The position numbers were made by a program, and so were the translations under genes. Below, piece after piece: positions 29,036-39,334 of a stretch of 64,000 nt of DNA (within the stretch, counting starts at the first letter, position 1; the number at the start of each line of letters is the position of its first letter). A model generated the notes under the pieces. It was not told where the DNA came from, did not search any database, and saw nothing but the letters and a program-made list of their open reading frames with translations. The DNA is from Bacteroidota bacterium (GTDB lineage Bacteria; Bacteroidota; Bacteroidia; JAHEXY01): assembly GCA_023251875.1 (NCBI GenBank), contig JAHEXY010000007.1, positions 159,790-223,789 of the forward strand. The letters are read 5' to 3'.

Positions 29036-29572
29036 TTATTCTATGCATTTTAACAAATCAGCAATTACATTTTGATTTTCAGGGGTAATGTTAAAATCGA
29101 AGGCTCGAATTTGGGCATTCACTTTTATGGCAACTACTTTTGAACCACTTAATAATTTATACTGTTCAGCATTGATGACAACATCTTTTTCTTGAATAGG
29201 GTCCATATTTTCATAAATAATATCTTCTGCCATACTGGTAAAGGGTATTTCAATTTGTGTATTGTCTTCTAATAAAAAAATTAGAGTTGAAGCATTACCC
29301 AAATTAGCTTTGTTGGGTGATGTAAAAAAATTATAGTATTTAATAGAAATACGCAATGAATACACATTGTTATTTTTTAAGCCATAAAAACCAATATCTC
29401 GTATGGCCATATCTAGGTCTTTAAGCCTAATATCTTCTGCAATAATTTTAATTTCGGTTTTAATGGTTTTGTTGCCGCTAAACCTATCTATTTCATTTTT
29501 TTCGTATTCGCATTTTTGTGCGTTGGCAAGAGTGCTAATCAATAGCAAGCTGATGAATAATATATTTTTCAT
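29036..29572 (-). CDS. Hypothetical exported protein
   Basis: 178 aa with signal peptide MKNILFISLLLISTLANAQ. Confidence 0.7.
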   Translation of the reverse strand: MKNILFISLLLISTLANAQKCEYEKNEIDRFSGNKTIKTEIKIIAEDIRLKDLDMAIRDIGFYGLKNNNVYSLRISIKYYNFFTSPNKANLGNASTLIFLLEDNTQIEIPFTSMAEDIIYENMDPIQEKDVVINAEQYKLLSGSKVVAIKVNAQIRAFDFNITPENQNVIADLLKCIE

Positions 29573-29894
29573 AAAATATTGTTTTGATATTTTATAAAGA
29601 TAAGGTTTTATTGCTTTTTTCTTAGATAGAAATTTAGAGCATCACTTTGAAGAGATGAATTTTTTGATTGAGAAATAAAAATTAAAACGATAAGGGATAA
29701 TCCAAGCTTAATAAGCTTCTGTAGAAAATTGTGCATACAATAAAGTGTAAAGTAAATTATATAATGTATGCTATATAATTAAAATCAGGGAAAGGGCTAC
29801 CCGAGCGCAAAGATATATTAATCAAATAAACTATCAAGAGAATTGAATTTTTTGTTTAGGCCCAAAGCTGCTTAACAAAAAATTAATTTAAGCC

Positions 29895-30263
29895 TTAATG
29901 TGATAACCTATAATCGCCAATTAATATGGCGGCAGATAGATTTAATTTGGAAGCGAGTTGCCTTATCATTTCAACTGTTAGTTTTCGTTTACGGTTAAGA
30001 ATTTCAGAAACCCTGTTTTTGCCCCCCATAGCATCAGCCAAATCAGTTTGTTTTAATTGCATTTCTTCCATGCGTATTTTTATAGCTTCAATTGGGTCTG
30101 GTGCTTCAATTGGATAATATTTTTTTTCATATTCATCAATGAGTATAGCTAGAATATCCGCTTCATCACTTTTCGAACTTCCTCTTGGGGAATCAAAAAG
30201 TAATTCCATTCTTTTTAATGCCTTCTTATAATCTTTATCTGTTTTAATTGGTTTTATATTCAT
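29895..30263 (-). CDS. higA: HigA-type antitoxin (XRE)
   Basis: MQLKQTDLADAMGGKNRVSEILNRKRKLTVEMIRQLASKLNLSAAILI; downstream of HigB; start taken at the ATG in CATATG. Confidence 0.85.
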   Translation of the reverse strand: MNIKPIKTDKDYKKALKRMELLFDSPRGSSKSDEADILAILIDEYEKKYYPIEAPDPIEAIKIRMEEMQLKQTDLADAMGGKNRVSEILNRKRKLTVEMIRQLASKLNLSAAILIGDYRLSH

Positions 30264-30355
30264 ATGTAGATAATTTGTTTTTTTAGTTGCCATATGGAAT
30301 ACGCCATGTTAAATTCATCAGTGTTTGCGCACGTTCAGTGCATGGCTATTTCATA
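30261..30355 (-). repeat. ~95-bp palindromic element, copy B (between higB and higA)
   Basis: catatgtagataatttgttt...ccatatgg...gccatg...gcatggctatttcata. Confidence 0.9.
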
Positions 30356-30356
30356 G

Positions 30357-30653
30357 TTAAATAGTGTTAGCATTAATTTTATCATATTCTTTATGAGTGC
30401 CAATGAATCGAATAAAAGCCCATTGTTTTTTGAAATTAAATTTTACTACGAGACGGTAATCATTCCCTTTAATATTAAATACCACTCGACTATCTTTTAA
30501 AATACTAGCAGTAACATAGGTTTGTTTTATTTCAGATGGGCTTTTCCAAATTGCCCCCATGGCAGTATCATACCATGTTTTAAGATATTGTTCCGCATCT
30601 GAATGCTTTTCCCAAAAGGTTCGCAAAGTGCTTTTGGCAAATATTCGTTCCAT
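30357..30653 (-). CDS. higB: HigB-type toxin
   Basis: FNIKGNDYRLVVKFNFKKQWAFIRFIGTHKEYDKI. Confidence 0.9.
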   Translation of the reverse strand: MERIFAKSTLRTFWEKHSDAEQYLKTWYDTAMGAIWKSPSEIKQTYVTASILKDSRVVFNIKGNDYRLVVKFNFKKQWAFIRFIGTHKEYDKINANTI

Positions 30654-30796
30654 TTATTAAGTTTCTATTGCAAGATAATAAAAAGTTCCCGTATTGGGTA
30701 TTTTTATTTGCTGTTTATGAGATAGTTTTTAAAGCACGTTGAAGTCCATTAATGCTTTTCCGCTAACAACCAATAACGAAAAACTAATAACGAAAC

Positions 30797-33418
30797 TTAG
30801 CCTCCCACCATTTTTTTAATCTCGTTCAATTTCATCATGGCTTCGATGGGAGTGAGTGTGTTGATATCTGTACGCAGCAATTCTTCTTTTATTTCTGTTA
30901 GAACAGGATCGTTTAATTGAAAAATACTAAGCTGAATATCATCATCTGTTTTATGAAGTTTGGCTGTTTTTGCAGCAAAAGTATCGGAGTGGGATTTTTC
31001 TAATTGTTCTAAAATTTCATTGGAGCGCTTTAACACTTTAGTAGGCATACCGGCCATTTTTGCAACATGTATTCCAAAGCTGTGATTACTACCACCGGCA
31101 ACCAGCTTTCTTAAAAAAATTACTTTGTTATCAATTTCTTTTACTGAAACATTGTAGTTGCGAATTCTGCGAAAGCGGCTTTCCATTTCATTTAATTCAT
31201 GGTAGTGCGTAGCAAATAAAGTTTTTGCTTTTGCATTGGGTAAATCATGAATGTATTCTGCAATGGCCCATGCAATAGAAATACCATCGTATGTACTGGT
31301 TCCCCTGCCAATTTCATCGAGCAATACTAAACTACGGTTCGAAAGATTATTTAAGATACTTGCCGTTTCATTCATCTCCACCATAAAAGTAGATTCTCCG
31401 GAAGAAATATTATCTGAAGCGCCCACTCGTGTAAAAATTTTATCAACCAAACCAATGTTTGCAAAACTTGCAGGAACAAAACAACCCATCTGGGCCATTA
31501 TTACAATCAATGCAGTTTGACGTAATAATGCCGATTTACCCGACATGTTAGGCCCTGTAATCATAATAATTTGTTGCAATTGATCATCTAAATAAACATC
31601 ATTACTAATGTATTTTTCTCCTAAGGGTAAACATTGTTCTATAACAGGATGACGCCCGTTTTTGATGTCGAGAATAAAGGTGTCGTTAATTTGCGGTCTG
31701 GTATAATTGTATTTTTCAGCAACAGTAGCAAACGATAAAAGGCAATCTAAACGCGCTACCAAAGCCGCATTTAACTGTATGGGTTGAATAAAATCTGTAA
31801 GGCTTACTAAAAGATCGTTGAATAATTTTTGTTCTAGCGCTAAAATTTTATCCTCTGCACCCAATATTTTTTCTTCGTATTCTTTTAATTCTTCTGTAAT
31901 GTATCTTTCAGCATTAGCCAAGGTTTGTTTGCGAATCCAAGTAGAGGGAACTTTTTCTTTATGCGTATTTCTCACTTCAATGTAATAACCGAAGACATTG
32001 TTAAAACTAATTTTTAAAGACGAGATTCCCGTTTTTTCACTTTCTCTTTGCTGGACTTGTAGTAAATAATCTTTTCCCGAATACGCAATAGTTCTCAAAT
32101 CATCCAATTCATTGGAAACACCATCAGCAATTACACCACCTTTATTAATTTGTAATGGAGCATCTGCTTTTAATTCTTTTTCTATTTTTTCCCGTATCCA
32201 GGTACAAGGATTGAGCTGTTCTGCAATACGCTTTAAATAGGTATTTCCACTTTGTTCACACAATTGTTTAATGGGTTCAATTTGCGCCAGTGCATTTTTG
32301 AGATGTCCAACTTCTCTTGGATTTACTCGCCCCACAGCAACTTTAGAAATGAGACGCTCTAAATCGCCCATTTGTTTTAGGGCAAGTTTTGCAGCATCAG
32401 CAATTTCCTTTTCATTGATAAAATATTCAACCACACTTAATCTTTCTTCTATCGGTTGAATATCTTTTAAGGGCATAGCCACCCATCGCTTCATTAAGCG
32501 AGAGCCCATGGGAGAATGGGTATGGTCAAGAACATTTAATAATGTATTGGCATTTTCATTGGGAGAATACAACAATTCTAAATTGCGAATGGTAAACTGA
32601 TCGAGCCAAACAAAATGATCTTCTTCTATTCGAGAAATTTTGGAAATGTGATTGATTTTGTTCTGCTGCGTTTCATTTAAATAATGCATGGCAGCGGCAG
32701 CGGCAATAATACCCAACGATAATTTCTCTATTCCAAAACCTTTGAGAGATGCTGTACCAAATTGTTTTAGCAACAATTCATTTGAATAATCTACACCGTA
32801 CACCCATTCATCTAAACAAAATGTATAGTATTTGTCTCCAAATAATTCAGTAAAGTTTTTTTGTTTGCCTTTGGGGAAAAGAATTTCACTGGGTTTAAAA
32901 CTTTGAATCAATTTATCTAAATAATCAATATTGCCTTCGGCAACTAAAAACTCTCCTGTTGAAACATCTAAAAAAGCAATGCCTCCTTTTGTTTTATCCC
33001 AATAAACAGAAGCTAAAAAATTATTTGTTTTTTGATCGAGAATTTTATCGCTAAAAGCAACTCCAGGAGTTACCAATTCGGTTACACCTCGTTTTACAAT
33101 AGTTTTGGTAAGTTTGGGATCTTCCAATTGATCACATATAGCCACACGCTGGCCTGCTCTTACAAGCTTAGGCAAATAAGTGTCTAACGCATGATGTGGA
33201 AAGCCTGCTAATTCAACATGAGTAGCAGACCCGTTTGCTCTTTTGGTTAAAACAATGCCTAATATTTTTGCTGTTTTAATGGCATCATCAGAAAAGGTTT
33301 CATAAAAATCTCCCACCCTAAAAAGCAAAATTGCATCAGGATGTTTTGCCTTAATGCGATTGTATTGCTGCATTAAAGGTGTTTCTGCCGGTTTTGCTTT
33401 TATGCTGAGATCGGACAT
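30797..33418 (-). CDS. mutS: DNA mismatch repair protein MutS
   Basis: N-terminal [62 protein letters not shown]. Confidence 0.98.
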   Translation of the reverse strand: MSDLSIKAKPAETPLMQQYNRIKAKHPDAILLFRVGDFYETFSDDAIKTAKILGIVLTKRANGSATHVELAGFPHHALDTYLPKLVRAGQRVAICDQLEDPKLTKTIVKRGVTELVTPGVAFSDKILDQKTNNFLASVYWDKTKGGIAFLDVSTGEFLVAEGNIDYLDKLIQSFKPSEILFPKGKQKNFTELFGDKYYTFCLDEWVYGVDYSNELLLKQFGTASLKGFGIEKLSLGIIAAAAAMHYLNETQQNKINHISKISRIEEDHFVWLDQFTIRNLELLYSPNENANTLLNVLDHTHSPMGSRLMKRWVAMPLKDIQPIEERLSVVEYFINEKEIADAAKLALKQMGDLERLISKVAVGRVNPREVGHLKNALAQIEPIKQLCEQSGNTYLKRIAEQLNPCTWIREKIEKELKADAPLQINKGGVIADGVSNELDDLRTIAYSGKDYLLQVQQRESEKTGISSLKISFNNVFGYYIEVRNTHKEKVPSTWIRKQTLANAERYITEELKEYEEKILGAEDKILALEQKLFNDLLVSLTDFIQPIQLNAALVARLDCLLSFATVAEKYNYTRPQINDTFILDIKNGRHPVIEQCLPLGEKYISNDVYLDDQLQQIIMITGPNMSGKSALLRQTALIVIMAQMGCFVPASFANIGLVDKIFTRVGASDNISSGESTFMVEMNETASILNNLSNRSLVLLDEIGRGTSTYDGISIAWAIAEYIHDLPNAKAKTLFATHYHELNEMESRFRRIRNYNVSVKEIDNKVIFLRKLVAGGSNHSFGIHVAKMAGMPTKVLKRSNEILEQLEKSHSDTFAAKTAKLHKTDDDIQLSIFQLNDPVLTEIKEELLRTDINTLTPIEAMMKLNEIKKMVGG

Positions 33419-33474
33419 ATAAATAGAAAACTGTATTTATGGATTGATATTGATTAGGAATTATTTATTACTAC

Positions 33475-33564
33475 AGGGCAGTTCTAAAAATTGTATTTTT
33501 TGTTTCCTCTCCCTTAATCCCTCTCGAAGAGAGGGACACAAATGATAATTTTTAGAACTGCCCT
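33475..33564. mobile_element. MITE-like element copy 2
   Basis: AGGGCAGTTCTAAAAATT...AATTTTTAGAACTGCCCT with internal ccctctcgaagaggg. Confidence 0.85.
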
Positions 33565-33565
33565 A

Positions 33566-33573
33566 CAAAGATA
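33566..33573 (-). promoter_or_regulatory. Candidate mutS -7 element abutting the MITE
   Basis: TATCTTTG on the minus strand, with an upstream TTG about 22 bp away. Confidence 0.5.
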
Positions 33574-33625
33574 CAGTTTTTGAAGAAGCGAGATACAATT
33601 TGAATAATTGAAAATATTGGTAACA

Positions 33626-33660
33626 AAAAAATCCTGCCAGCATTTGCTAACAGGATTTTA
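33626..33660 (-). terminator. Rho-independent terminator of the cox/act cluster
   Basis: Reverse strand AAAATCCTGTtagcaaatgctggCAGGATTTTTTT. Confidence 0.75.
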
Positions 33661-33681
33661 AAATATTTTTCTGAAATTTAT

Positions 33682-35490
33682 TTAGTGCCCTTCACCTTCT
33701 TGTTCCCCCTCTTTTAAAGGAACTGTTTGAAGTACAAAATCTTCTTCATATCCTGGCTTGCTATAATCATAAGCCCAACGTTTTACTTCAGGAATTTTAC
33801 CGGGCCAGTTACCGTGTATGTGTTCAACAGGAGTGGTCCATTCAAGCGTATTGCCTTGCCAAGGATTTTGGGAAGCTTTTTTACCTCTATAAATGCTATG
33901 GAAGAAATTGAAAATAAAAATGGCTTGGGCTATTGCTCCTACTACTGCAAAAAAAGTAACCACATGATTAATATTTACCAATTCTCCGCTAAATATTGAG
34001 AATTCTGTATTGGCATAATAACGTCTAGGAACATAAGCCAAACCTAAAATATGCATAGGGATAAATACTCCGTATCCACAAACAATTGTTAGCCAAAAGT
34101 GAGCGTAGCCCAATTTATTATTCATCATCCTACCATACATTTTAGGGAACCAATGGTAAATACCGGCAAACATTCCAAATATGGCAGAAAGCCCCATTAC
34201 AATATGAAAGTGAGCTACCACAAAATAAGTGTCGTGAACAGGAATATCCAAAGCTGAATCTCCAAGAACTAAGCCGGTAACACCACCTGCAATAAAGGTT
34301 GAAACCAAACCAATACAAAATAACATGGCAGGAGTAAGACGTAAATTTCCTTTCCAAAGTGTGGTAAGATAATTAAACACTTTAATGGCAGAGGGTATTG
34401 CAATTAACAAAGTTGTAAAAGTAAATACCGACCCAATAAATGGATTCATACCCGTCATAAACATGTGGTGCCCCCAAACAATAAATGATAAAAATCCAAT
34501 TACCCCAATAGAATATACCATTGCCATATAACCAAAAATGGGTTTACGAGAATTGTTTGAAATCACTTCAGAAGCAATTCCTAAGGCTGGCAACAATACA
34601 ATATATACTTCAGGATGCCCCAAGAACCAAAAAAGGTGTTGAAATAAAATTGGGCTACCTCCTTCAAAATGCATAATTTCACCATTTACAACAATGTCTG
34701 AAAGGTAAAAACTAGTACCTAGTATTCTATCAAACATTAATAACAATGCGGCAGACAATAAAACCGGAAAAGAAAGAACCCCTAATATTGCAGTAACAAA
34801 AAACGCCCAAATGGTGAGTGGCAAACGTTTCATGCTCATTCCCTTTGTTCTTAGGTTAATTACAGTTACTATGTAATTTAAACCACCCAATAAGGCCGAA
34901 ACAATAAATAAAGACATACTAATAAGCCACAAGGTCATTCCCATTCCAGAACCTGGCATTGCAGTAGGAAGTGCACTTAAGGGCGGATAAATTGTCCAAC
35001 CTCCTGATGCTGGACCATCCTGAACAAAAAGAGAAATTACCATAATAACTGTGGAAACAAAAAAGAACCAATACGAGAGCATATTTAAAAAGCCAGATGC
35101 CATATCTCTTGCACCGCATTGCAAGGGAATCAATAAATTACTAAACGTACCACTTAAACCGGCTGTTAATACAAAAAACACCATAATGGTTCCATGGATG
35201 GTTACCAAACCCATATACATATTAGGGTCTAATACACCCTTAGGCGCCCATTTGTCTCCTAAAAAGAAACTTAATATTTTAAAACTTTCTCCGGGCCAAG
35301 CTAACTGTAAACGAAATAATACAGACATCATCATGGCAACAACAGCCATAATCATACCTGTTACTAAAAATTGTTTAGAGATCATTTTATGATCTTGACT
35401 AAAAATGTACTTGCTTACAAACGATTCTTCATGATCGTGATCATGATCGTTGTGGTGTACATGTTCTTCTGCGTGTTCTTGATGAGCCAT
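33682..35490 (-). CDS. ctaD: Cytochrome c oxidase subunit I
   Basis: WFFGHPEVY-type motif (FWFLGHPEVYIVLLP), HDTYFVVAHFHIVM. Confidence 0.97.
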   Translation of the reverse strand: MAHQEHAEEHVHHNDHDHDHEESFVSKYIFSQDHKMISKQFLVTGMIMAVVAMMMSVLFRLQLAWPGESFKILSFFLGDKWAPKGVLDPNMYMGLVTIHGTIMVFFVLTAGLSGTFSNLLIPLQCGARDMASGFLNMLSYWFFFVSTVIMVISLFVQDGPASGGWTIYPPLSALPTAMPGSGMGMTLWLISMSLFIVSALLGGLNYIVTVINLRTKGMSMKRLPLTIWAFFVTAILGVLSFPVLLSAALLLMFDRILGTSFYLSDIVVNGEIMHFEGGSPILFQHLFWFLGHPEVYIVLLPALGIASEVISNNSRKPIFGYMAMVYSIGVIGFLSFIVWGHHMFMTGMNPFIGSVFTFTTLLIAIPSAIKVFNYLTTLWKGNLRLTPAMLFCIGLVSTFIAGGVTGLVLGDSALDIPVHDTYFVVAHFHIVMGLSAIFGMFAGIYHWFPKMYGRMMNNKLGYAHFWLTIVCGYGVFIPMHILGLAYVPRRYYANTEFSIFSGELVNINHVVTFFAVVGAIAQAIFIFNFFHSIYRGKKASQNPWQGNTLEWTTPVEHIHGNWPGKIPEVKRWAYDYSKPGYEEDFVLQTVPLKEGEQEGEGH

Positions 35491-35538
35491 ATATGACTTT
35501 ATTGTTCGTTATTATGTTACTTGTTCGAGATTTTAAGC

Positions 35539-36591
35539 TTATTTTTTCTCTATCTTTACAGCTTCTAATACTGCTGTTACCTTTACACTATCCGTTTTAG
35601 TGATTTCAGCTTTAGTGGCCTCTTCACTTTTAAATGTTTTTTGTTCTTTTATCCAGTTATTAAAATCTGCTTCAGTATCAACAACAATATTCATTTGCAT
35701 ATTATAATGAGATGATCCGCAAATTTTATTGCATAGCAATAAATAATCAAATTTATCATCTTTCATAATCCCTCTCATATCATTAGTTGTAATAATAGGT
35801 TTAAATTTAAGCATCGTGGTCATACCGGGAACAGTATTCATCTGTAATCTAAAGTAAGGCATAAAGGCGCCATGCAATACATCTTGAGAACGTAAATGAA
35901 ATTCAACTTGTCTGTTTACCGGAAGATGAAATTCTCCTGATACAATTATATCATCATTAGATCTAGTGTCACTTGAATCAATTCCTAATTCATTTACACC
36001 AATAATTTTCTTATAGCTAAAACTTCCCAATTCATTATCAGTACCTGCATAACGAGCAATCCATTTAAATTGTTTTGAAAAAAGCTCTATTACAATAGGT
36101 TTCTCAGCAGGAGCATCCATCATTACATTTTTCCATACACTTAACCCATAAATAATCATTGCAGTAAGAACAATTGACGGAACTATTGTCCAAATCAATT
36201 CCAATTTATTGTTATGTGGATAGTAAAAGGCTTTTGTATCTTTTTTAGCATGGTATTTATATGCAAAAACAAATAAAAGTGTTTGGGTAATAAAAAAAGC
36301 AATTCCAATAACCGCAAAAGTGAAATACATTAAATTATCTATAGATTGCCCATGTTCAGAAGCGGGGGGCGTCATCATATAATTTCTATACATATAGGTT
36401 GGTATTACAGTAATACCAAATAAAAACAACATGAATAGGATAAAGAAAAAGGCATTGAATTGATTGTCGGCATGCGTAACCTCTTCTTCTACATGGCCCC
36501 TTAACTCTCCGGCTAAATCAACAATTTTCATAAGCCTTACCAATACTATTATAGCAAGAAAAATGACTAATAAAATAAGACAGTTCATCAT
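35539..36591 (-). CDS. ctaC: Cytochrome c oxidase subunit II
   Basis: CuA site CNKICGSSHYNM; N-terminal TM hairpin. Confidence 0.95.
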   Translation of the reverse strand: MMNCLILLVIFLAIIVLVRLMKIVDLAGELRGHVEEEVTHADNQFNAFFFILFMLFLFGITVIPTYMYRNYMMTPPASEHGQSIDNLMYFTFAVIGIAFFITQTLLFVFAYKYHAKKDTKAFYYPHNNKLELIWTIVPSIVLTAMIIYGLSVWKNVMMDAPAEKPIVIELFSKQFKWIARYAGTDNELGSFSYKKIIGVNELGIDSSDTRSNDDIIVSGEFHLPVNRQVEFHLRSQDVLHGAFMPYFRLQMNTVPGMTTMLKFKPIITTNDMRGIMKDDKFDYLLLCNKICGSSHYNMQMNIVVDTEADFNNWIKEQKTFKSEEATKAEITKTDSVKVTAVLEAVKIEKK

Positions 36592-36759
36592 AATTTATTT
36601 TCTATTTATATGTTGTTAATCATAAATTTTTATGTCCTAGATCATGTGCGTTTTTTTGAACAAAAAAATAACCCATGATTAAAAAACGATTGCATCACAG
36701 ATTATCATTTAAATTTTATTAGCAAGCCTTACTAAAAAAACGGCTTATAAAATTTTACA

Positions 36760-36854
36760 TATGAAATAGCCATGCACCAAACCTTTCGCAAACACTAATG
36801 AAGATAGCATGGCGTATACCATATGACATTTAAAAAACAAATTATCTACATATG
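36760..36854 (+). repeat. ~95-bp palindromic element, copy C (solo, opposite orientation)
   Basis: Reverse complement of copies A and B; CATATGTAG gives the last codons and stop of the actF ORF. Confidence 0.9.
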
Positions 36855-38036
36855 AAAATGTTCGCTTTCTACTAAGTAAGGATCATGTGCAACAATAACC
36901 CTTCTCTTTTCTAAGGCCTTTCTTACTACAAAGAGAAATATGCCAAGATAAAGAAGATATAATCCTAACTCTAATAAACCCATGTGCCATTTATCACCAA
37001 CTGTTCCAGGCATGATTAAACAAAAAGTATTTACCCAATGTCCTATTAATACCATAACTGCAATGGTAGCAGTATACCCCATTGATCTTTTACTATCTCT
37101 CGCCATAAGCACAAGCATAGGTGCTGCAAAATTAAATAATAACATTCCAAAGAAAGGAACATTGTAGGCATGAAAACGTGCTTGGTAATAAGTAACCTCT
37201 TCCGGAATATTGCTATACCAAATTAACATAAATTGGCAAAACCATAAATAAGTCCAAAGAAAACTGGTTGCAAATAACATTCTTCCTAACTCATGAAAGT
37301 GATTATCATTAACTCCAGGGAAATACCCTTTGTTTTTTAAGTGGATAGAAAATAATAACATCATTGCTGTTCCACTTGCCCACATACCTCCAAAAATATA
37401 CCAACCGTACATAGTACTGTACCAATGGGTATCAATTGACATCAACCAATCCCAAGCCGCAGTTACAGAAGTAACGGCAAAAAATGGAAGAAATATTACT
37501 GCCGTTTTAAAACTTTTTCTATAATATAAAACATCAGAACTTTCATCTTCTAATTTTGAATATTTTCTAAACAAGTAACCGGCTCCTACCCAACCTGCAA
37601 TATAAATTAACATACGAATCAAAAAGAAAGGCATATTTAAATACGCACTCTTGCCAGCAATAACTTTATCATAATTTGCAGATGCCGGATCAGTAACACC
37701 TTCTTCTAACCAATGGTGATACAAATGATGGCCCCCAACTAAAAATATAAACACCATAATAATACCCGGAATAATTAAAAAAGTACTCATGGCTTCGGCA
37801 ACACGTTTAACAGAAACCCACCACCCTGACTGAGCTGCATACTGTAATGCAATAAAAAAAATAGAAAATAGAGAAATACCTAAAAAATAAAAATTATCAA
37901 GTAAAAGATTGGCCCAAAGTCTTTCGGTAAGCCTTTCTGTATCTGCAGTCATATAACCTATTATTGCAGCAAGCACACCACCTGCAATTAAAGCATATGA
38001 AATAGTTTGACCTTGTTTAGAATAAGTATAGTTCAT
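36846..38036 (-). CDS. actF: Alternative complex III quinone-binding subunit ActF
   Basis: Multi-TM NrfD-like protein downstream of actE; WDWLMSIDTHWYSTMYGWY. Confidence 0.88.
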   Translation of the reverse strand: MNYTYSKQGQTISYALIAGGVLAAIIGYMTADTERLTERLWANLLLDNFYFLGISLFSIFFIALQYAAQSGWWVSVKRVAEAMSTFLIIPGIIMVFIFLVGGHHLYHHWLEEGVTDPASANYDKVIAGKSAYLNMPFFLIRMLIYIAGWVGAGYLFRKYSKLEDESSDVLYYRKSFKTAVIFLPFFAVTSVTAAWDWLMSIDTHWYSTMYGWYIFGGMWASGTAMMLLFSIHLKNKGYFPGVNDNHFHELGRMLFATSFLWTYLWFCQFMLIWYSNIPEEVTYYQARFHAYNVPFFGMLLFNFAAPMLVLMARDSKRSMGYTATIAVMVLIGHWVNTFCLIMPGTVGDKWHMGLLELGLYLLYLGIFLFVVRKALEKRRVIVAHDPYLVESEHFHM

Positions 38037-38046
38037 TTTCTATATA

Positions 38047-38721
38047 TTATTTCTTTTTAGTTTCAGTTTTAGGTTCTTCAGCTTTAGGCATTTCAACAGC
38101 CATTTGTTGTTCGCCAATTTTAGTTCTTCCCTGAAAAACAGTTGTTATGTATGAAATAATTTTCCATCTGTCTTGCTGAGAAATTTGTGAGGCATGGCTT
38201 CCCATCATTCCTTTTCCAAATTCTAATGTGTGAAACATTTTACCTACAGGCAATGCCATTAAAACATCTCCCATGTATGAAGGGGGTTGTGCAGGGAATT
38301 TTCCATTGGCAACAATCATTCCATTTCCATCACCTTTATCTCCATGACAATGGACACAAAATTTAGTATACATTAATTTTCCTTGGTCTACTACTTCTTG
38401 TGTAATTATTATTGGATTCTTTAAATTTTGCCCCGCCATTTCGTAACCATCATTTGTATTGGAATATGGATAAGGCAAAAACCCTCTAGGCACAGTTCCT
38501 TCAACAGGCGTACGCGCTGTTATACCTGTTTGTTTCACGGAATCATTAGAGTAGTTCTGATAAGAACTATATGTTTCATAGGATGGAGAACGATACATAT
38601 CGGGCATGTATTCTAAATTGGGTTTCGATTTATCATCGTAAAAGCAAGAAGAATACACAAGCAAGAAACAAATACATGCTGTTAAACCTATTGCTGTTGT
38701 TTTATATTTTTTAAATAACAT
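38047..38721 (-). CDS. actE: Cytochrome c subunit ActE
   Basis: Lipoprotein signal; MYRSPSYETY; CVHCHGDKGDG. Confidence 0.88.
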   Translation of the reverse strand: MLFKKYKTTAIGLTACICFLLVYSSCFYDDKSKPNLEYMPDMYRSPSYETYSSYQNYSNDSVKQTGITARTPVEGTVPRGFLPYPYSNTNDGYEMAGQNLKNPIIITQEVVDQGKLMYTKFCVHCHGDKGDGNGMIVANGKFPAQPPSYMGDVLMALPVGKMFHTLEFGKGMMGSHASQISQQDRWKIISYITTVFQGRTKIGEQQMAVEMPKAEEPKTETKKK

Positions 38722-38760
38722 ATTTATGTAATTATTTTTTTAATTATATATCTTCCTAAA

Positions 38761-38796
38761 GTCTTCTCTCTCCTTTGGAGAGGGCTAGGGAGAGGT
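38761..38796. repeat. CTCTCC/GGAGAG palindromic repeat
   Basis: gtcttctctctcctttggagagggctagggagaggtg. Confidence 0.8.
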
Positions 38797-38797
38797 G

Positions 38798-39316
38798 TTA
38801 TTTTCTATTTACTTCTACTGCCCCTGTTTGGTTTAATGTTGATGTTGCATTTGAAGCTACATCTTCATTCACTTCTAATTCCATTAAAAACTTATCATCC
38901 GTTGTACGCGGATCAGGATTTTTTTCTGTTACTCCCGGTAAAATCCATGAGCGTAAAAAGAAAGTAAGTGCCATACCGTGTGCTGCACAAAATACCGTAC
39001 ATTCAAAAGTTACGGGAATAAAAGCGGGTAAGTTTAAATGGAACATAGAATTAGGTTTGCCGCCAAAACTTTGTGGCCAGTCATGAATCATCATGTACCA
39101 CATCATCAATAATCCTAATGACATTCCGGTTAATCCATAAATAAAAGCACAAATAGCAATTCTTGTTCTTTTTAATCCCATAGCGGTATCGAGTCCGTGT
39201 ACAGGAAATGGAGTAAACACTTCTTTGATTTTCATGCCTTTTGAACGTACTTCTTTAACTGCTTTTAGAAGTATTTCTTCGTCATCGTATAAGGCGTGTA
39301 TTTTTACTTTTCCCAT
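38798..39316 (-). CDS. actD: DUF3341 subunit ActD
   Basis: Two TM segments; position between actC and actE; FPVHGLDTAMGLKRTRI. Confidence 0.9.
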   Translation of the reverse strand: MGKVKIHALYDDEEILLKAVKEVRSKGMKIKEVFTPFPVHGLDTAMGLKRTRIAICAFIYGLTGMSLGLLMMWYMMIHDWPQSFGGKPNSMFHLNLPAFIPVTFECTVFCAAHGMALTFFLRSWILPGVTEKNPDPRTTDDKFLMELEVNEDVASNATSTLNQTGAVEVNRK

Positions 39317-39334
39317 TATCTTAATTATATATTA

